Part shown: positions 1 to 6,794 of the stretch, one piece after another
How positions within the stretch are numbered: the first letter of the stretch is position 1
How the letters are laid out: every line of letters starts with the position of its first letter
Assembly (NCBI GenBank): GCA_904419105.1
Contig: CAJFQR010000056.1
Span: 1-9,771, forward strand
From: Candidatus Avimicrobium faecavium
Lineage (GTDB): Bacteria > Bacillota > Clostridia > Oscillospirales > Ruminococcaceae
DNA length: 9,771 bases
Direction of reading: 5' to 3'
Position numbers and translations under genes: made by a program
The notes under the pieces: model-generated
The model's input: the letters and a program-made list of their open reading frames with translations, nothing else
Databases searched by the model: none
Told to the model about the DNA's origin: nothing

Positions 1-1196
1 ACCGGGGCGTAGTTCGGCGTATAGCCGAAGATCCGGTCCGGCAGGCGTTTTTTCTCGATGAGCACCGGCTGCACCGTGCCCACCTGCTCCCGGTAAAAGC
101 GCCCGGCCAGCGCCCCGGTGACGGCGGCCAGCCGGGCGGCCCGGCGGCGGCGCTCCTCCACCGGCACCGGATCGGGCAGGGAGGCGGCGGCGGTGCCCCG
201 CCGCTCCGAGTAGGGGAAGATGTGCACCATCGCAAAGCCCATCTCCTCCACAAAGCGGCAGGTGGCGGAGAACTCCTCCTCCGTCTCCCCCGGGAACCCG
301 GTGATGACATCGGTGGTGATGGCGCACCCGGGAAAGGCCCCCCGCAGCGCCGCCGCGATCTCCCGGTACCGGGCGGTGGTGTAGTGGCGGTTCATCCGGG
401 CCAGGGTGGCGTCGCAGCCGCTCTGCAGCGACAGGTGGAACTGCCCGCAGAGCTCCGGCACCGCCGCCAGCCGGGCGATGTCCGCATCGGTGAGCAGCTC
501 CGGCTCCAGCGACCCCAGCCGCACCCGCTCGATGCCCGGCACCGCCGCGGTGGCCTCGACGGCGTCCGGCAGGCGCAGCCCCTGTTCCCGGCCGTAGAGG
601 GACAGGTTGATGCCGGCCAGCACCACCTCCCGGTACCCGGCGGCTGCCAGGGTGAGCACCTCGGCGCGTAGCTCGTCCAGCGGTTTGGAGCGCAGCGGCC
701 CCCGGGCAAAGGGGATGATGCAGTAGGCGCAGAACTGGGTGCAGCCGTCCTGGATCTTGAGGAAGGCCCGGGTGTGGTCCTCGTCCCCAAGGGCGGCCAG
801 CGGCTCAAAGGGCTCGCCGGGCTCGTGGGCGCGCACCGCCACGATGCGCTCGCCGGTCTGTAAGAACCGCTCCACATAGGCCGGGGTCTCCCCCCGCTCC
901 CGCACCCCGAGGACGATATCCGCCTCGGGCAGCGCCGCGGCGGCCTCCGGGTCGGTCTGGGGCAGGCAGCCGGTGAGCACCAGCACCGCCTGCGGGTGCT
1001 CCCGGCGCAGCCGGCGCAGGGCCTGGCGGGATTTTTTGTCCCCGGCGGCGGTGACGGTGCAGCTGTTCACCACACAGACGTCCGCCGCCTCCCCCGCCGG
1101 GACGATCTCATAGCCCAGCGCCCGGAACCGGGCCTCCATCGCCTGGGATTCGTACTGATTGACCTTGCAGCCCAAGGTGAGGAACGCGGCCTTCAC
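1..1196 (-). CDS. mtaB: tRNA (N6-threonylcarbamoyladenosine(37)-C2)-methylthiotransferase MtaB, 3' end cut by window edge
   Basis: Radical SAM methylthiotransferase that converts t6A37 to ms2t6A37 in tRNAs reading ANN codons, using two 4Fe-4S clusters and SAM. The visible 398 codons read as one frame from a GTG at 1196. The N-terminal MTTase domain carries three conserved cysteines, C10 (LGCKVNQYES, residues 8-17), C46 (NSCTVT) and C77 (TGCLPQ). The radical SAM CxxxCxxC motif is at C152, C156 and C159 within QDGCTQFCAYCIIP. The LGCKVNQ motif and the QDGC context fit MtaB better than MiaB. The C-terminal TRAM domain begins near the left edge (FGYTPNYAP) and is truncated; roughly the last 30-50 residues lie outside the window. 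The GTG start is supported by the family N-terminus MKAAFLTLGCK and a purine-rich ribosome site (GGAGGGGGAGGGG, complement of 1197-1209). It is divergent from the carboxypeptidase gene to its right. I am confident of the family and fairly sure of the MtaB subgroup. Confidence 0.95.
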   Translation of the reverse strand, partial: MKAAFLTLGCKVNQYESQAMEARFRALGYEIVPAGEAADVCVVNSCTVTAAGDKKSRQALRRLRREHPQAVLVLTGCLPQTDPEAAAALPEADIVLGVRERGETPAYVERFLQTGERIVAVRAHEPGEPFEPLAALGDEDHTRAFLKIQDGCTQFCAYCIIPFARGPLRSKPLDELRAEVLTLAAAGYREVVLAGINLSLYGREQGLRLPDAVEATAAVPGIERVRLGSLEPELLTDADIARLAAVPELCGQFHLSLQSGCDATLARMNRHYTTARYREIAAALRGAFPGCAITTDVITGFPGETEEEFSATCRFVEEMGFAMVHIFPYSERRGTAAASLPDPVPVEERRRRAARLAAVTGALAGRFYREQVGTVQPVLIEKKRLPDRIFGYTPNYAP

Positions 1197-1253
1197 CCCT
1201 CCCCCTCCGTTTCGTGAAAAAATGACGCCGGGCTCACCGGCCCGTTCAATAAG

Positions 1254-1282
1254 ATTATAAACAATCGGCGGAAAAAGTGCAA
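1254..1282 (-). promoter_or_regulatory. Sigma-A-type promoter for mtaB
   Basis: On the minus strand the sequence shows a -35 TTGCAC (1282-1277), a 17-base spacer and a perfect -10 TATAAT (1259-1254). Transcription would start near 1247, giving a leader of about 50 bases before the GTG at 1196. A perfect 12-base palindrome, GCCGCCGGCGGC (1284-1295), lies immediately upstream of the -35; it may be chance in such GC-rich DNA. The rest of the 1197-1434 gap shows no equally good plus-strand promoter for the carboxypeptidase gene. Confidence 0.8.
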
Positions 1283-1434
1283 CGCCGCCGGCGGCCGGGA
1301 GGGCATTTTGCGGCGACTTTGGAGAGTTTGCCACAAAAGCGGGCGGATCCCGGCCGGATTGTAGCTATTTCCCCACCCTTCCGCATAGAGATAGGAGGAA
1401 ATGCTGAAACTGCACACCCAAAGGAGTGATCGGT

Positions 1435-2595
1435 ATGAAAAGATCCCTGCATCGGGCGGCGGCGCTGCTGCTGGCGGCCGCGGTGGCCTTCGGCGCGGGG
1501 CTGCGCCCGGCGGCTGCCGCCGAAGAGGAGGCACTGGACTGCGCGGCGGCGGTGCTGATGGAGGCGGAGAGCGGCCAGATCCTCTACGCCTACAACGCCG
1601 ACGGCCGGTGCGCCCCGGCCAGCCTGACCAAGCTGATGACGCTGCTGCTGGTCTTTGAGGAGCTGGAGAGCGGGGCGCTGGCCCCGGAGGACGAGGTCAC
1701 CGCCTCGCTGCACGCCTCGGCGATGGGGGGCAGCCAGATCTGGCTGGAGCCCTACGAGACGATGACGGTAGACGAGCTGCTGCGGGCCACCGCCATCGCC
1801 AGCGCCAACGACGCCGCCGTGGCCCTGGCCGAGGCCTGCGCCGGCACCGAAGGGCAGTTCGTCGCCGAAATGAACGAGCGGGCGGCCCGGCTGGGGCTCA
1901 CCGGCACCCGCTACGAGAACGCCAGCGGCCTGGACGAGGACGGCCACTACACCACCGCCCGGGATGTGGCGCTGCTGAGCCGGGAGCTGCTGCGGCACGA
2001 CGGCGTCACCGGCTACACCTCGGTGTGGCAGGACAGCCTCCGGGACGGGGCCACCGAGCTGGTGAACACCAACCGCCTGGTGCGCTTTTACGACGGCTGC
2101 GTCGGCCTCAAGACCGGCACCACCGACGCCGCCGGCCACTGCGTCTCGGCGGCGGCCACCCGGGACGATATGACGCTGATCGCCGTCGTCCTCGGGGCCC
2201 CGGACTCGGACAGCCGCTTTGACGGCGCCCGTCAGCTGCTGGACTACGGGTTCTCGGCCTTCACCAAGGCCCCGGCGCCGGACCTCTCCGCCGGGCTCCT
2301 GCCGGTGCGGGTGGCCCACGGCGCCGAAGAGACGGTGCAGCCGGTGGCGGACGCCCCGGCGGGCATCGTGGTGGAGAAGAGCCGGGCGGCGGACCTTGCG
2401 GCCGAGGTGGAGCTGCCGCAGGTGCTGGAGGCCCCGGTCGAGGAGGGGGCGGTGATCGGCAGCGTGACGGTGACGCTGGACGGCAGCCCGGTGGTGGAGT
2501 ACCCCATCCGGGCCGGCGCCGCCGTGGAGCGGATGGAAATGCCGCTGGCCCTGCGGCGGCTGCTGGCGGCGCTCTGCGGCGGCCGTGTAGAGTAA
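1435..2595 (+). CDS. Serine-type D-Ala-D-Ala carboxypeptidase (peptidase S11, PBP5/DacF type), Dac1
   Basis: Low-molecular-weight penicillin-binding protein that removes the terminal D-Ala from peptidoglycan pentapeptides outside the membrane, limiting cross-linking. The 386-residue product has a signal peptide (KR at 2-3, hydrophobic 8-23, likely cleavage after the Ala run near 29). It carries all three S11 active-site motifs: SLTK (S63-K66), SAN (123-125) and KTG (226-228). A PBP5 C-terminal beta domain follows at roughly 283-370. A short helix near 373-386 (PLALRRLLAALCGG) could act as an amphipathic membrane anchor, as in E. coli PBP5. Start choice: AGGAG at 1422-1426 lies 8 bases before the ATG at 1435; the GTG at 1426 overlaps that ribosome site and was rejected. 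There is a second AGGAGG at 1393-1398, but only 2 bases before an out-of-frame ATG. No convincing promoter or GC-rich terminator is seen for this gene. Function is secure; the exact dac subtype is not. Confidence 0.95.
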   Translation: MKRSLHRAAALLLAAAVAFGAGLRPAAAAEEEALDCAAAVLMEAESGQILYAYNADGRCAPASLTKLMTLLLVFEELESGALAPEDEVTASLHASAMGGSQIWLEPYETMTVDELLRATAIASANDAAVALAEACAGTEGQFVAEMNERAARLGLTGTRYENASGLDEDGHYTTARDVALLSRELLRHDGVTGYTSVWQDSLRDGATELVNTNRLVRFYDGCVGLKTGTTDAAGHCVSAAATRDDMTLIAVVLGAPDSDSRFDGARQLLDYGFSAFTKAPAPDLSAGLLPVRVAHGAEETVQPVADAPAGIVVEKSRAADLAAEVELPQVLEAPVEEGAVIGSVTVTLDGSPVVEYPIRAGAAVERMEMPLALRRLLAALCGGRVE

Positions 2596-2601
2596 TCCGC
2601 G

Positions 2602-2631
2602 AATTATTTGTGAAGAATCGATAAAATAATT
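2602..2631. repeat. AT-only inverted repeat between dac1 and pgi
   Basis: AATTATTT (2602-2609) and AAATAATT (2624-2631) are perfect reverse complements separated by 14 bases, in an AT-rich island inside otherwise GC-rich DNA. It lies 7 bases after the dac1 stop and about 20 bases before the pgi -35. It could be a weak terminator (it is followed by TATT) or an operator; an AT-only 8-bp stem would be a poor terminator by itself. Confidence 0.4.
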
Positions 2632-2650
2632 TATTCCGGTAAAGTCTATC

Positions 2651-2679
2651 TTGAAAAGTTCAACAAGATGGAGTAGAAT
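2651..2679 (+). promoter_or_regulatory. Sigma-A-type promoter for pgi
   Basis: A -35 TTGAAA (2651-2656), a 17-base spacer and a -10 TAGAAT (2674-2679) give a predicted start near 2686, about 22 bases before the pgi ATG. The ribosome site AGGAG (2697-2701) lies 6 bases before that ATG. This makes pgi independently transcribed from dac1. Confidence 0.75.
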
Positions 2680-2707
2680 AAGGGTAAACCACCGGAAGGA
2701 GAACTCT

Positions 2708-3976
2708 ATGTCGCTCTTGTTAGATACCCAATACCTCGAGGGGTTCGTGACCGAGGAGGAACTGGCCCGCTGTGCCGGCCCGCTGGCCGCCGCAGGCGAG
2801 GCGCTGGCCGCCGGGGACGGCGCCCCAAAGGGCTGGCGGACACTGCCGGAGGGCTTTCCGGAGCCGCTGCTGCGGCAGCTTGCCGACACCGGCCGCCGGA
2901 TCCGCGAGAGCGCCGAAGTGCTCCTTGTCATCGGCATCGGCGGCTCCTACCTCGGGGCCAGGGCAGCGCTGGACTTTCTGCCAAAGCGCCCGGGGTGCGA
3001 GGTGCTCTTCCTCGGGAACAGCCTGAGTCCCTCGGCGCTGGCGGAGACCCTCGCCCGCTGTGAGGGCAGGGAGGTGGCGGTGAATGTGGTCTCCAAATCC
3101 GGGACCACCACCGAGCCGGCCATCGCCTTCCGGGTGGTGCTGGACTGGATGCGCCGCCGGTACGGCAGCCGGCTCCGGGAGCGGGTGTGGTGCACCACCG
3201 ACCCCTCCGGCGGGGCGCTGCGCTCCCTCTGTGAGGAGGAGGGCTTCGGCCGGTTCGAGATCCCCCGGGACATCGGCGGGCGCTTCTCGGTGCTGACGCC
3301 GGTGGGGCTGCTGCCGGTGGCCGCCGGCGGCGGGGACATCGCCGCCCTGCTGGACGGCGCCCGGGAAGGGCAGCGGCGCTATGGCGGCCCCGCCTGCCTG
3401 GAAAACCCGGCGGCACGGCTGGCGGCCATCGCCGCCCTGCTGGACCGCGGCTACCCGGTGAGCCTGTTTTGCAGCTACGAGCCCTATGCCGACAGCCTCT
3501 GCCAGTGGCTGATCCAGCTCTACGGCGAGAGCCTGGGCAAGGACGGCCGGGGCCCCTTCCCGGCGGCGGCCCGGTTCACCACCGACCTGCACTCGCTGGG
3601 TCAGTACATCCAGGAGGGCCGGCGGATGCTGTGGGAGACGGTGCTCTCCTTCGACCCCGGCGCCGGCCCGGCGCTGACGGTGCCGCCGCTGGCCGCCGGC
3701 CACGACGGGCTGGACTACCTCACCGGGCGGCCGCTGGCGGAGATCAACCGGGCGGCAATGCTGGCCACCGCCGCCGCCCACCACGACGGCGGGGTGCCGG
3801 TGCTCCTGATCGAGGCCGGCCGGCGGGAGGAGCGCACCCTCGGGGAGCTGTTCTACTTCTTCGAGACGGCCTGCGCCCTCACCGGCTGCCTGATGGGGGT
3901 GAACCCCTTCGACCAGCCGGGGGTGGAGCGGTACAAGCAGAACCTGTTCCGCCTGCTGGGCAAACCCGGCTGCTGA
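2708..3976 (+). CDS. pgi: Glucose-6-phosphate isomerase
   Basis: Cytosolic enzyme interconverting glucose-6-phosphate and fructose-6-phosphate, in glycolysis and gluconeogenesis and at the branch to amino-sugar precursors of the cell wall. The 422-residue product shows the SIS-fold landmarks of the PGI family: GIGGSYLG (76-83), the phosphate-binding SKSGTTTEP (129-137) and GGRFSVLTPVG (190-200). Also present are QLYGESLGK with the catalytic-base glutamate E274, TDLHSLGQ with H295, and the C-terminal signature NPFDQPGVERYK ending at K410. It is slightly shorter than the ~450 residues usual in Bacilli. The ATG at 2708 follows AGGAG at 2697-2701; an in-frame TTG at 2651 coincides with the promoter -35 and was rejected. 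The P-loop gene starts 73 bases downstream with no terminator between, so the two probably share a transcript. Confidence 0.97.
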   Translation: MSLLLDTQYLEGFVTEEELARCAGPLAAAGEALAAGDGAPKGWRTLPEGFPEPLLRQLADTGRRIRESAEVLLVIGIGGSYLGARAALDFLPKRPGCEVLFLGNSLSPSALAETLARCEGREVAVNVVSKSGTTTEPAIAFRVVLDWMRRRYGSRLRERVWCTTDPSGGALRSLCEEEGFGRFEIPRDIGGRFSVLTPVGLLPVAAGGGDIAALLDGAREGQRRYGGPACLENPAARLAAIAALLDRGYPVSLFCSYEPYADSLCQWLIQLYGESLGKDGRGPFPAAARFTTDLHSLGQYIQEGRRMLWETVLSFDPGAGPALTVPPLAAGHDGLDYLTGRPLAEINRAAMLATAAAHHDGGVPVLLIEAGRREERTLGELFYFFETACALTGCLMGVNPFDQPGVERYKQNLFRLLGKPGC

Positions 3977-3997
3977 TCGTTTTCCCAAATGGTAAGA

Positions 3998-4012
3998 TCT
4001 GTGCGACACAGA
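3998..4012 (+). other. Small hairpin in the pgi to P-loop gene spacer
   Basis: TCTGTG-CGA-CACAGA forms a perfect 6-bp stem with a 3-base loop in the 73-base spacer. No U-tract follows, so it is not an intrinsic terminator. A longer-range pair, ATCGTT (3976-3981) with AACGAT (4012-4017), overlaps its outer base and could enclose it if the outermost U-A pair of the small hairpin opens. Possible roles are mRNA processing or differential stability; chance is also plausible. Confidence 0.3.
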
Positions 4013-4049
4013 ACGATACAAATACCCAAAAGACAGGGAGGAATCTACT

Positions 4050-4460
4050 ATGATTAGACTGATCGTTGGACTCAAGGGCAGCGGCAAGACCACAAGGCTG
4101 ATCGAGATGGTCAACGAGGCGGTGGCCGCCGAAAAGGGCGATGTCATCTGCTGCGAAAAGACCACCAAGCTCAACAACGACCTCGACCGGCGGGTGCGCC
4201 TCATCGACATGGACGACTATGAGGTGGGCAGCTTCGAGGGGCTGTACGGCTTCCTCACCGGCCTGTTCGCCGCCAACTACGACACCACCGACATCTTCGT
4301 CGACCAGACCCTGAAGATCGCCGGCAGCGACCTGGACGAGCTGGCCAGGATGATCGCCAAGCTCGAGCCGGTGGCCGGGCGTGAGGGCTTTGCCATCACC
4401 TTCACCATCTCCTGCGATCCCGCCGCCCTCCCGGCCGATCTGAAGAAGTATGTGATCTGA
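4050..4460 (+). CDS. Small P-loop NTPase-like protein of unknown function
   Basis: A 136-residue cytosolic protein with a Walker A motif, GLKGSGKTT (7-15), directly after the first beta strand (MIRLIV). A candidate Walker B strand, DIFVD (81-85), lies in the expected order, and a late hydrophobic strand FAITFTIS is at 114-121. No signal peptide or membrane segment is present. I recognise it as resembling a family of short ATP-binding proteins seen in Clostridia, sometimes loosely annotated as ATP-binding or PilT-like. It is far too short for PilT and lacks that enzyme's other motifs, so no function is assigned. The ATG follows AGGGAGG (4035-4041) at 8 bases. It lies downstream of pgi, with a strong terminator after its stop, so it is probably the last gene of the pgi transcript. 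It could be a nucleotide kinase-like or regulatory P-loop protein. Confidence that it is a real gene is high; its role is open. Confidence 0.85.
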   Translation: MIRLIVGLKGSGKTTRLIEMVNEAVAAEKGDVICCEKTTKLNNDLDRRVRLIDMDDYEVGSFEGLYGFLTGLFAANYDTTDIFVDQTLKIAGSDLDELARMIAKLEPVAGREGFAITFTISCDPAALPADLKKYVI

Positions 4461-4475
4461 TCCCCTTCCGGAGAC

Positions 4476-4523
4476 AAAAAAGAGGGTCCGGAGCCTCTCT
4501 GCGAGGGGCTCCGGGCCCTTTTT
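4476..4523. terminator. Strong bidirectional intrinsic terminator between convergent genes
   Basis: A 16-bp stem pairs 4484-4499 with 4503-4518 (two G-U pairs when read on the plus strand) around the loop TGC. It is followed by TTTTT (4519-4523) and preceded by AAAAAA (4476-4481), which reads as a U-tract on the other strand. It therefore ends both the P-loop gene (stop at 4460) and the minus-strand phosphoesterase (stop at 4531). Confidence 0.9.
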
Positions 4524-4530
4524 GCGCGGG

Positions 4531-5193
4531 TCAGTCCTCCAGCGGCGCCACCGTTCGGAAGAGCGCCTGGTACCGGGGCGGGATCCGCTGGTCCCGGTGC
4601 AGCTGCCCAAAGTACCACCGGGAAAAGCCGCCGCTGCCCTCTATCCGCTCCAGCAGCCGGTCCAGCGGGGTCACCGGCGCCTCCCCCTCCAGGAACACCC
4701 GGATCCGCCGGGAGGGCTGGTGGGTGATGACGGCGTCCACCCCGCCGGCGGCGGAGAAGGCCTCCCAGGCGGCGGCAAGCTCCTCCCCGTCCGGGAGCTC
4801 CTCCTCATGCCAGGTGCCCTCGGCCAGGCGGTCGTCCATATCGTCGCTGGCGCCACCGCCGAGGAAGAACAGCCGCCTGCCCTCGAGGGTGAGCACCGTG
4901 CCCCGCTCGGCGTAGAGCAGGTTTTTCCCGATGCGGCGCACCCGGCCGCCGGCGTACGCCTCCTGCGGGAAGGTGCGGATCAGCGGGATGCTGTCGTGGG
5001 TGCCGTCCACAAAGAGGATGGTGTACTTTTTCTTTTCCAGGGCGGCCCGGGCCCTGCGCTCCGCCGGGGAGTCGTCCCAGAGGAAGCCGAAGTCCCCGCA
5101 GACGATGAGGGTATCCTCCCGGCGCAGCCGCTTGAGCGCCCGGTCCTTGAACCGCTCCAGGTCCCCGTGTGTATCGCCGGTGAGATAGATCAT
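4531..5193 (-). CDS. Metallophosphoesterase (calcineurin-like), with altered metal-site residues
   Basis: A 220-residue cytosolic protein of the calcineurin-like phosphoesterase superfamily; substrate unknown. Motifs in order: GDTHGD (D7, H9), CGDFGFLWD (D34), DGTHD (T65, H66) where the family normally has GNH[E/D], ITHQP (H158), and YFGQLH (Q197, H199) where GHxH is normal. By analogy with Mre11, D7, H9, D34 and H199 make one complete metal site. The Asn and the first His of GHxH belong to the second site, and both are replaced here (N to T, H to Q). The enzyme may thus be mononuclear, altered in metal preference or weakened; Thr and Gln could still coordinate. The rest, including GGGASDD (112-118) and WHEEELP, follows a common Firmicute family of this type. 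The ATG at 5193 follows GGAGG with 7 bases spacing; longer in-frame starts reaching 5412 lack support. It is convergent with the P-loop gene and divergent from Dac2. Confidence 0.88.
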   Translation of the reverse strand: MIYLTGDTHGDLERFKDRALKRLRREDTLIVCGDFGFLWDDSPAERRARAALEKKKYTILFVDGTHDSIPLIRTFPQEAYAGGRVRRIGKNLLYAERGTVLTLEGRRLFFLGGGASDDMDDRLAEGTWHEEELPDGEELAAAWEAFSAAGGVDAVITHQPSRRIRVFLEGEAPVTPLDRLLERIEGSGGFSRWYFGQLHRDQRIPPRYQALFRTVAPLED

Positions 5194-5233
5194 AGTGCAG
5201 CCTCCCGCTGAAATGTAAAAATTTCTGCACCGC

Positions 5234-5262
5234 TTTTCAGGGCGGCGCTTGTTTGTTATAAT
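5234..5262 (+). promoter_or_regulatory. Sigma-A-type promoter for dac2
   Basis: A -35 TTTTCA (5234-5239), a 17-base spacer and a perfect -10 TATAAT (5257-5262) predict a start near 5269 and a leader of about 76 bases before the ATG at 5345. Confidence 0.65.
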
Positions 5263-5302
5263 AGTAGAAAAGCCCGTCCGCCGGCCTCCGGCGAACAGCT
5301 CC

Positions 5303-5311
5303 ATTATAGCA
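5303..5311 (-). promoter_or_regulatory. Candidate extended -10 promoter for the phosphoesterase gene
   Basis: On the minus strand TGCTATAAT (5311-5303) is a perfect extended -10 (TGnTATAAT); the -35 at 17-18 bases is poor. The start would be near 5296, with a leader of about 100 bases. A weaker alternative nearer the gene, CTGAAA (5240-5235), 17 bases, TACATT (5217-5212), would start transcription on the ribosome site itself, so it is less likely. If the extended -10 is real, this promoter faces the dac2 promoter and the two leaders overlap. Confidence 0.4.
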
Positions 5312-5344
5312 CACCCCACCGCCGGAAAGGAACAGAAAATATCC

Positions 5345-6673
5345 ATGCGTATGCTGAAATCTCTCGCGAGCCTGGCGCTGGCGGCCGTCATCGCCGGGCT
5401 GTGCACCCTCACCCCCGCCTTCGCCGATTACGACCCGGGCTTTTCCGTCCAGGCCGAATCGGTGTATTTCATCAACCTGGACACCGGCAAGGTCCTCTAT
5501 GAGAAGGACGCGGACAAAAAGGTCTACCCGGCCTCCACCACCAAGATCATGACGGCGCTGCTGGCGCTGGAGAAGATCCCCGACCTGGATACCCCCCAGA
5601 TCGAGCTCAAGCTCTACATCCAGAACGCCCTCAACGGCACCGGCGCCTCGCTGGCGGGGATCCTGCGGGGGGAGACCTTCACCCCCAGGGAGCTGCTCTA
5701 CGCCTCGCTGCTGCCCTCCGGCAACGAGGCGGCGATGATGCTCGGCGACTATGTCGGGGACGGAAGCCTGGACTACTTCGCCGAGATGATGAACGAGAAG
5801 GCCGCCGGGCTCGGCGCGGTGAACACCCACTTCGTCAACCCGAGCGGCATGCACGACGACGACCACTACACCACCGCCTACGACATGTACCTCATCACCC
5901 GGGCGGCGCTGGAGAACGAGACCTTCCGGGAGATCGTCGGGACCTCCTACTACTACGCCGGGGAGGACCAGAACGGCAACCCCCTGCACTGGAACACCAC
6001 CAACTACCTCATCACCCCCGGCAGCACCTACTACTATGAATATGCCACCGGCGTCAAAACCGGCACCACCGACGAGGCCGGCCGCTGCCTGGTGAGCACC
6101 GCCGAGCACAACGGCTACCACTATATGCTGGTGCTGATGGGCGCCCCGATCTATGACTCCAACGGCGAGACGCTGGAGGAGAATATGGCCTTCAAGCAGA
6201 CCATCGACCTCTACGACTGGGCCTTCGGCTCCTTCTCGTACAAGACGCTCATCGAGCAGAGCGTCGGCGTCGGGGAGGTGCCGCTGCAGCTGGCCCAGGG
6301 CGGCAAGGACTATCTGCTGGTCCAGAGCGGCGCCGCCTTTACCGACCTGCTCCCCAACGAGATCGAGGCCAGCTCCATCACCCTGGAGCTGGACCTGCCC
6401 CAGGTGGTCAACGCCCCGGTGCAGGCCGGTGAGGAGATCGGCACCATCCGGCTGATGCTCGCCGGCGAGGAGGTGGGCAGCGTGCCCGCCGTCGCCGCCG
6501 AAAGCGTGGACGCCAGCCTGATCGCCACCCTCATCGACCGGTTCAAGCGGCTGTTCCGCAGCTTTCTGGCCAAGTTCATCGTGGTGTTTGTGGTGCTGTG
6601 CGTCGTGGCCTACCTGACGGTGACCATCCTGCGGGGCCACAACCGCAACAAATACTACCGCCGGAGACGGTAA
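5345..6673 (+). CDS. Membrane-anchored D-Ala-D-Ala carboxypeptidase (peptidase S11), Dac2
   Basis: Second peptidoglycan DD-carboxypeptidase, acting on the outer face of the membrane. The 442-residue product has a signal peptide (MRMLKS, hydrophobic 7-22, likely cleavage after AFA at 25-27). Catalytic motifs are STTK (S64-K67), SGN (125-127) and KTG (238-240). A PBP5-type C-terminal beta domain spans roughly 300-385, then an amphipathic stretch (FKRLFRSFLAK). A true transmembrane helix lies at about 411-431, ending in a basic tail (NRNKYYRRRR). It differs from Dac1 in using SGN rather than SAN, in this C-terminal membrane span and in a tyrosine-rich insert around 202-231 (YYY at both ends). 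The ATG at 5345 precedes the signal peptide well, but its best ribosome site (AAAGGAA, 5326-5332) is about 12-13 bases away, so initiation may be weak. A TTG at 5249 lies inside the promoter and was rejected. The gene ends just before an intrinsic terminator. Confidence 0.95.
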   Translation: MRMLKSLASLALAAVIAGLCTLTPAFADYDPGFSVQAESVYFINLDTGKVLYEKDADKKVYPASTTKIMTALLALEKIPDLDTPQIELKLYIQNALNGTGASLAGILRGETFTPRELLYASLLPSGNEAAMMLGDYVGDGSLDYFAEMMNEKAAGLGAVNTHFVNPSGMHDDDHYTTAYDMYLITRAALENETFREIVGTSYYYAGEDQNGNPLHWNTTNYLITPGSTYYYEYATGVKTGTTDEAGRCLVSTAEHNGYHYMLVLMGAPIYDSNGETLEENMAFKQTIDLYDWAFGSFSYKTLIEQSVGVGEVPLQLAQGGKDYLLVQSGAAFTDLLPNEIEASSITLELDLPQVVNAPVQAGEEIGTIRLMLAGEEVGSVPAVAAESVDASLIATLIDRFKRLFRSFLAKFIVVFVVLCVVAYLTVTILRGHNRNKYYRRRR

Positions 6674-6689
6674 GACCCTCCGGCTCCCC

Positions 6690-6719
6690 CAGCGGGCCCC
6701 GGCGGCCCGCTGTTTTTTT
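6690..6719 (+). terminator. Intrinsic terminator of dac2
   Basis: CAGCGGGCC (6690-6698) pairs perfectly with GGCCCGCTG (6704-6712) around a 5-base loop, followed by seven T (6713-6719). It lies 16 bases after the dac2 stop. Confidence 0.92.
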
Positions 6720-6794
6720 GTGCGTCCGTTTGCAAAAACCGGCGGGCTTTCTTTGTGTAAAGCGCTAAAATTTTCTCCGCAGTCCGACAACTTC

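Noticed and set aside
1284..1295. Perfect palindrome GCCGCCGGCGGC upstream of the mtaB promoter
   Set aside because: Only G and C in very GC-rich DNA, where such palindromes arise easily; not reported as an operator.
1393..1658. AGGAGG followed by an ATG at 1401 opening an 85-codon frame
   Set aside because: Spacing of 2 bases is too short for initiation and the frame runs out of phase through the Dac1 signal peptide. A leader peptide cannot be excluded, but nothing supports it.
1255..2937. A 560-codon open frame on the minus strand across dac1
   Set aside because: It mirrors a strongly coding plus-strand gene with all catalytic motifs. Its translation is low-complexity Gly/Arg/Val/Gln-rich with no family features, typical of antisense frames in GC-rich genes. 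The same applies to the long minus-strand frames across pgi, dac2 and both transporter genes.
3469..4053. A 194-codon plus-strand frame over the end of pgi
   Set aside because: Out-of-frame reading of pgi, rich in Pro, Gly, Ala and Arg; pgi motifs continue intact to its stop at 3976.
5249..5344. TTG start at 5249 adding 32 residues to Dac2
   Set aside because: It overlaps the -10 box and would put a non-signal extension before a good signal peptide.
5194..5412. Longer N-terminus for the phosphoesterase
   Set aside because: The extra residues cross the promoter region and the dac2 start, whereas the ATG at 5193 has a well-placed GGAGG and begins directly at the family N-terminus.
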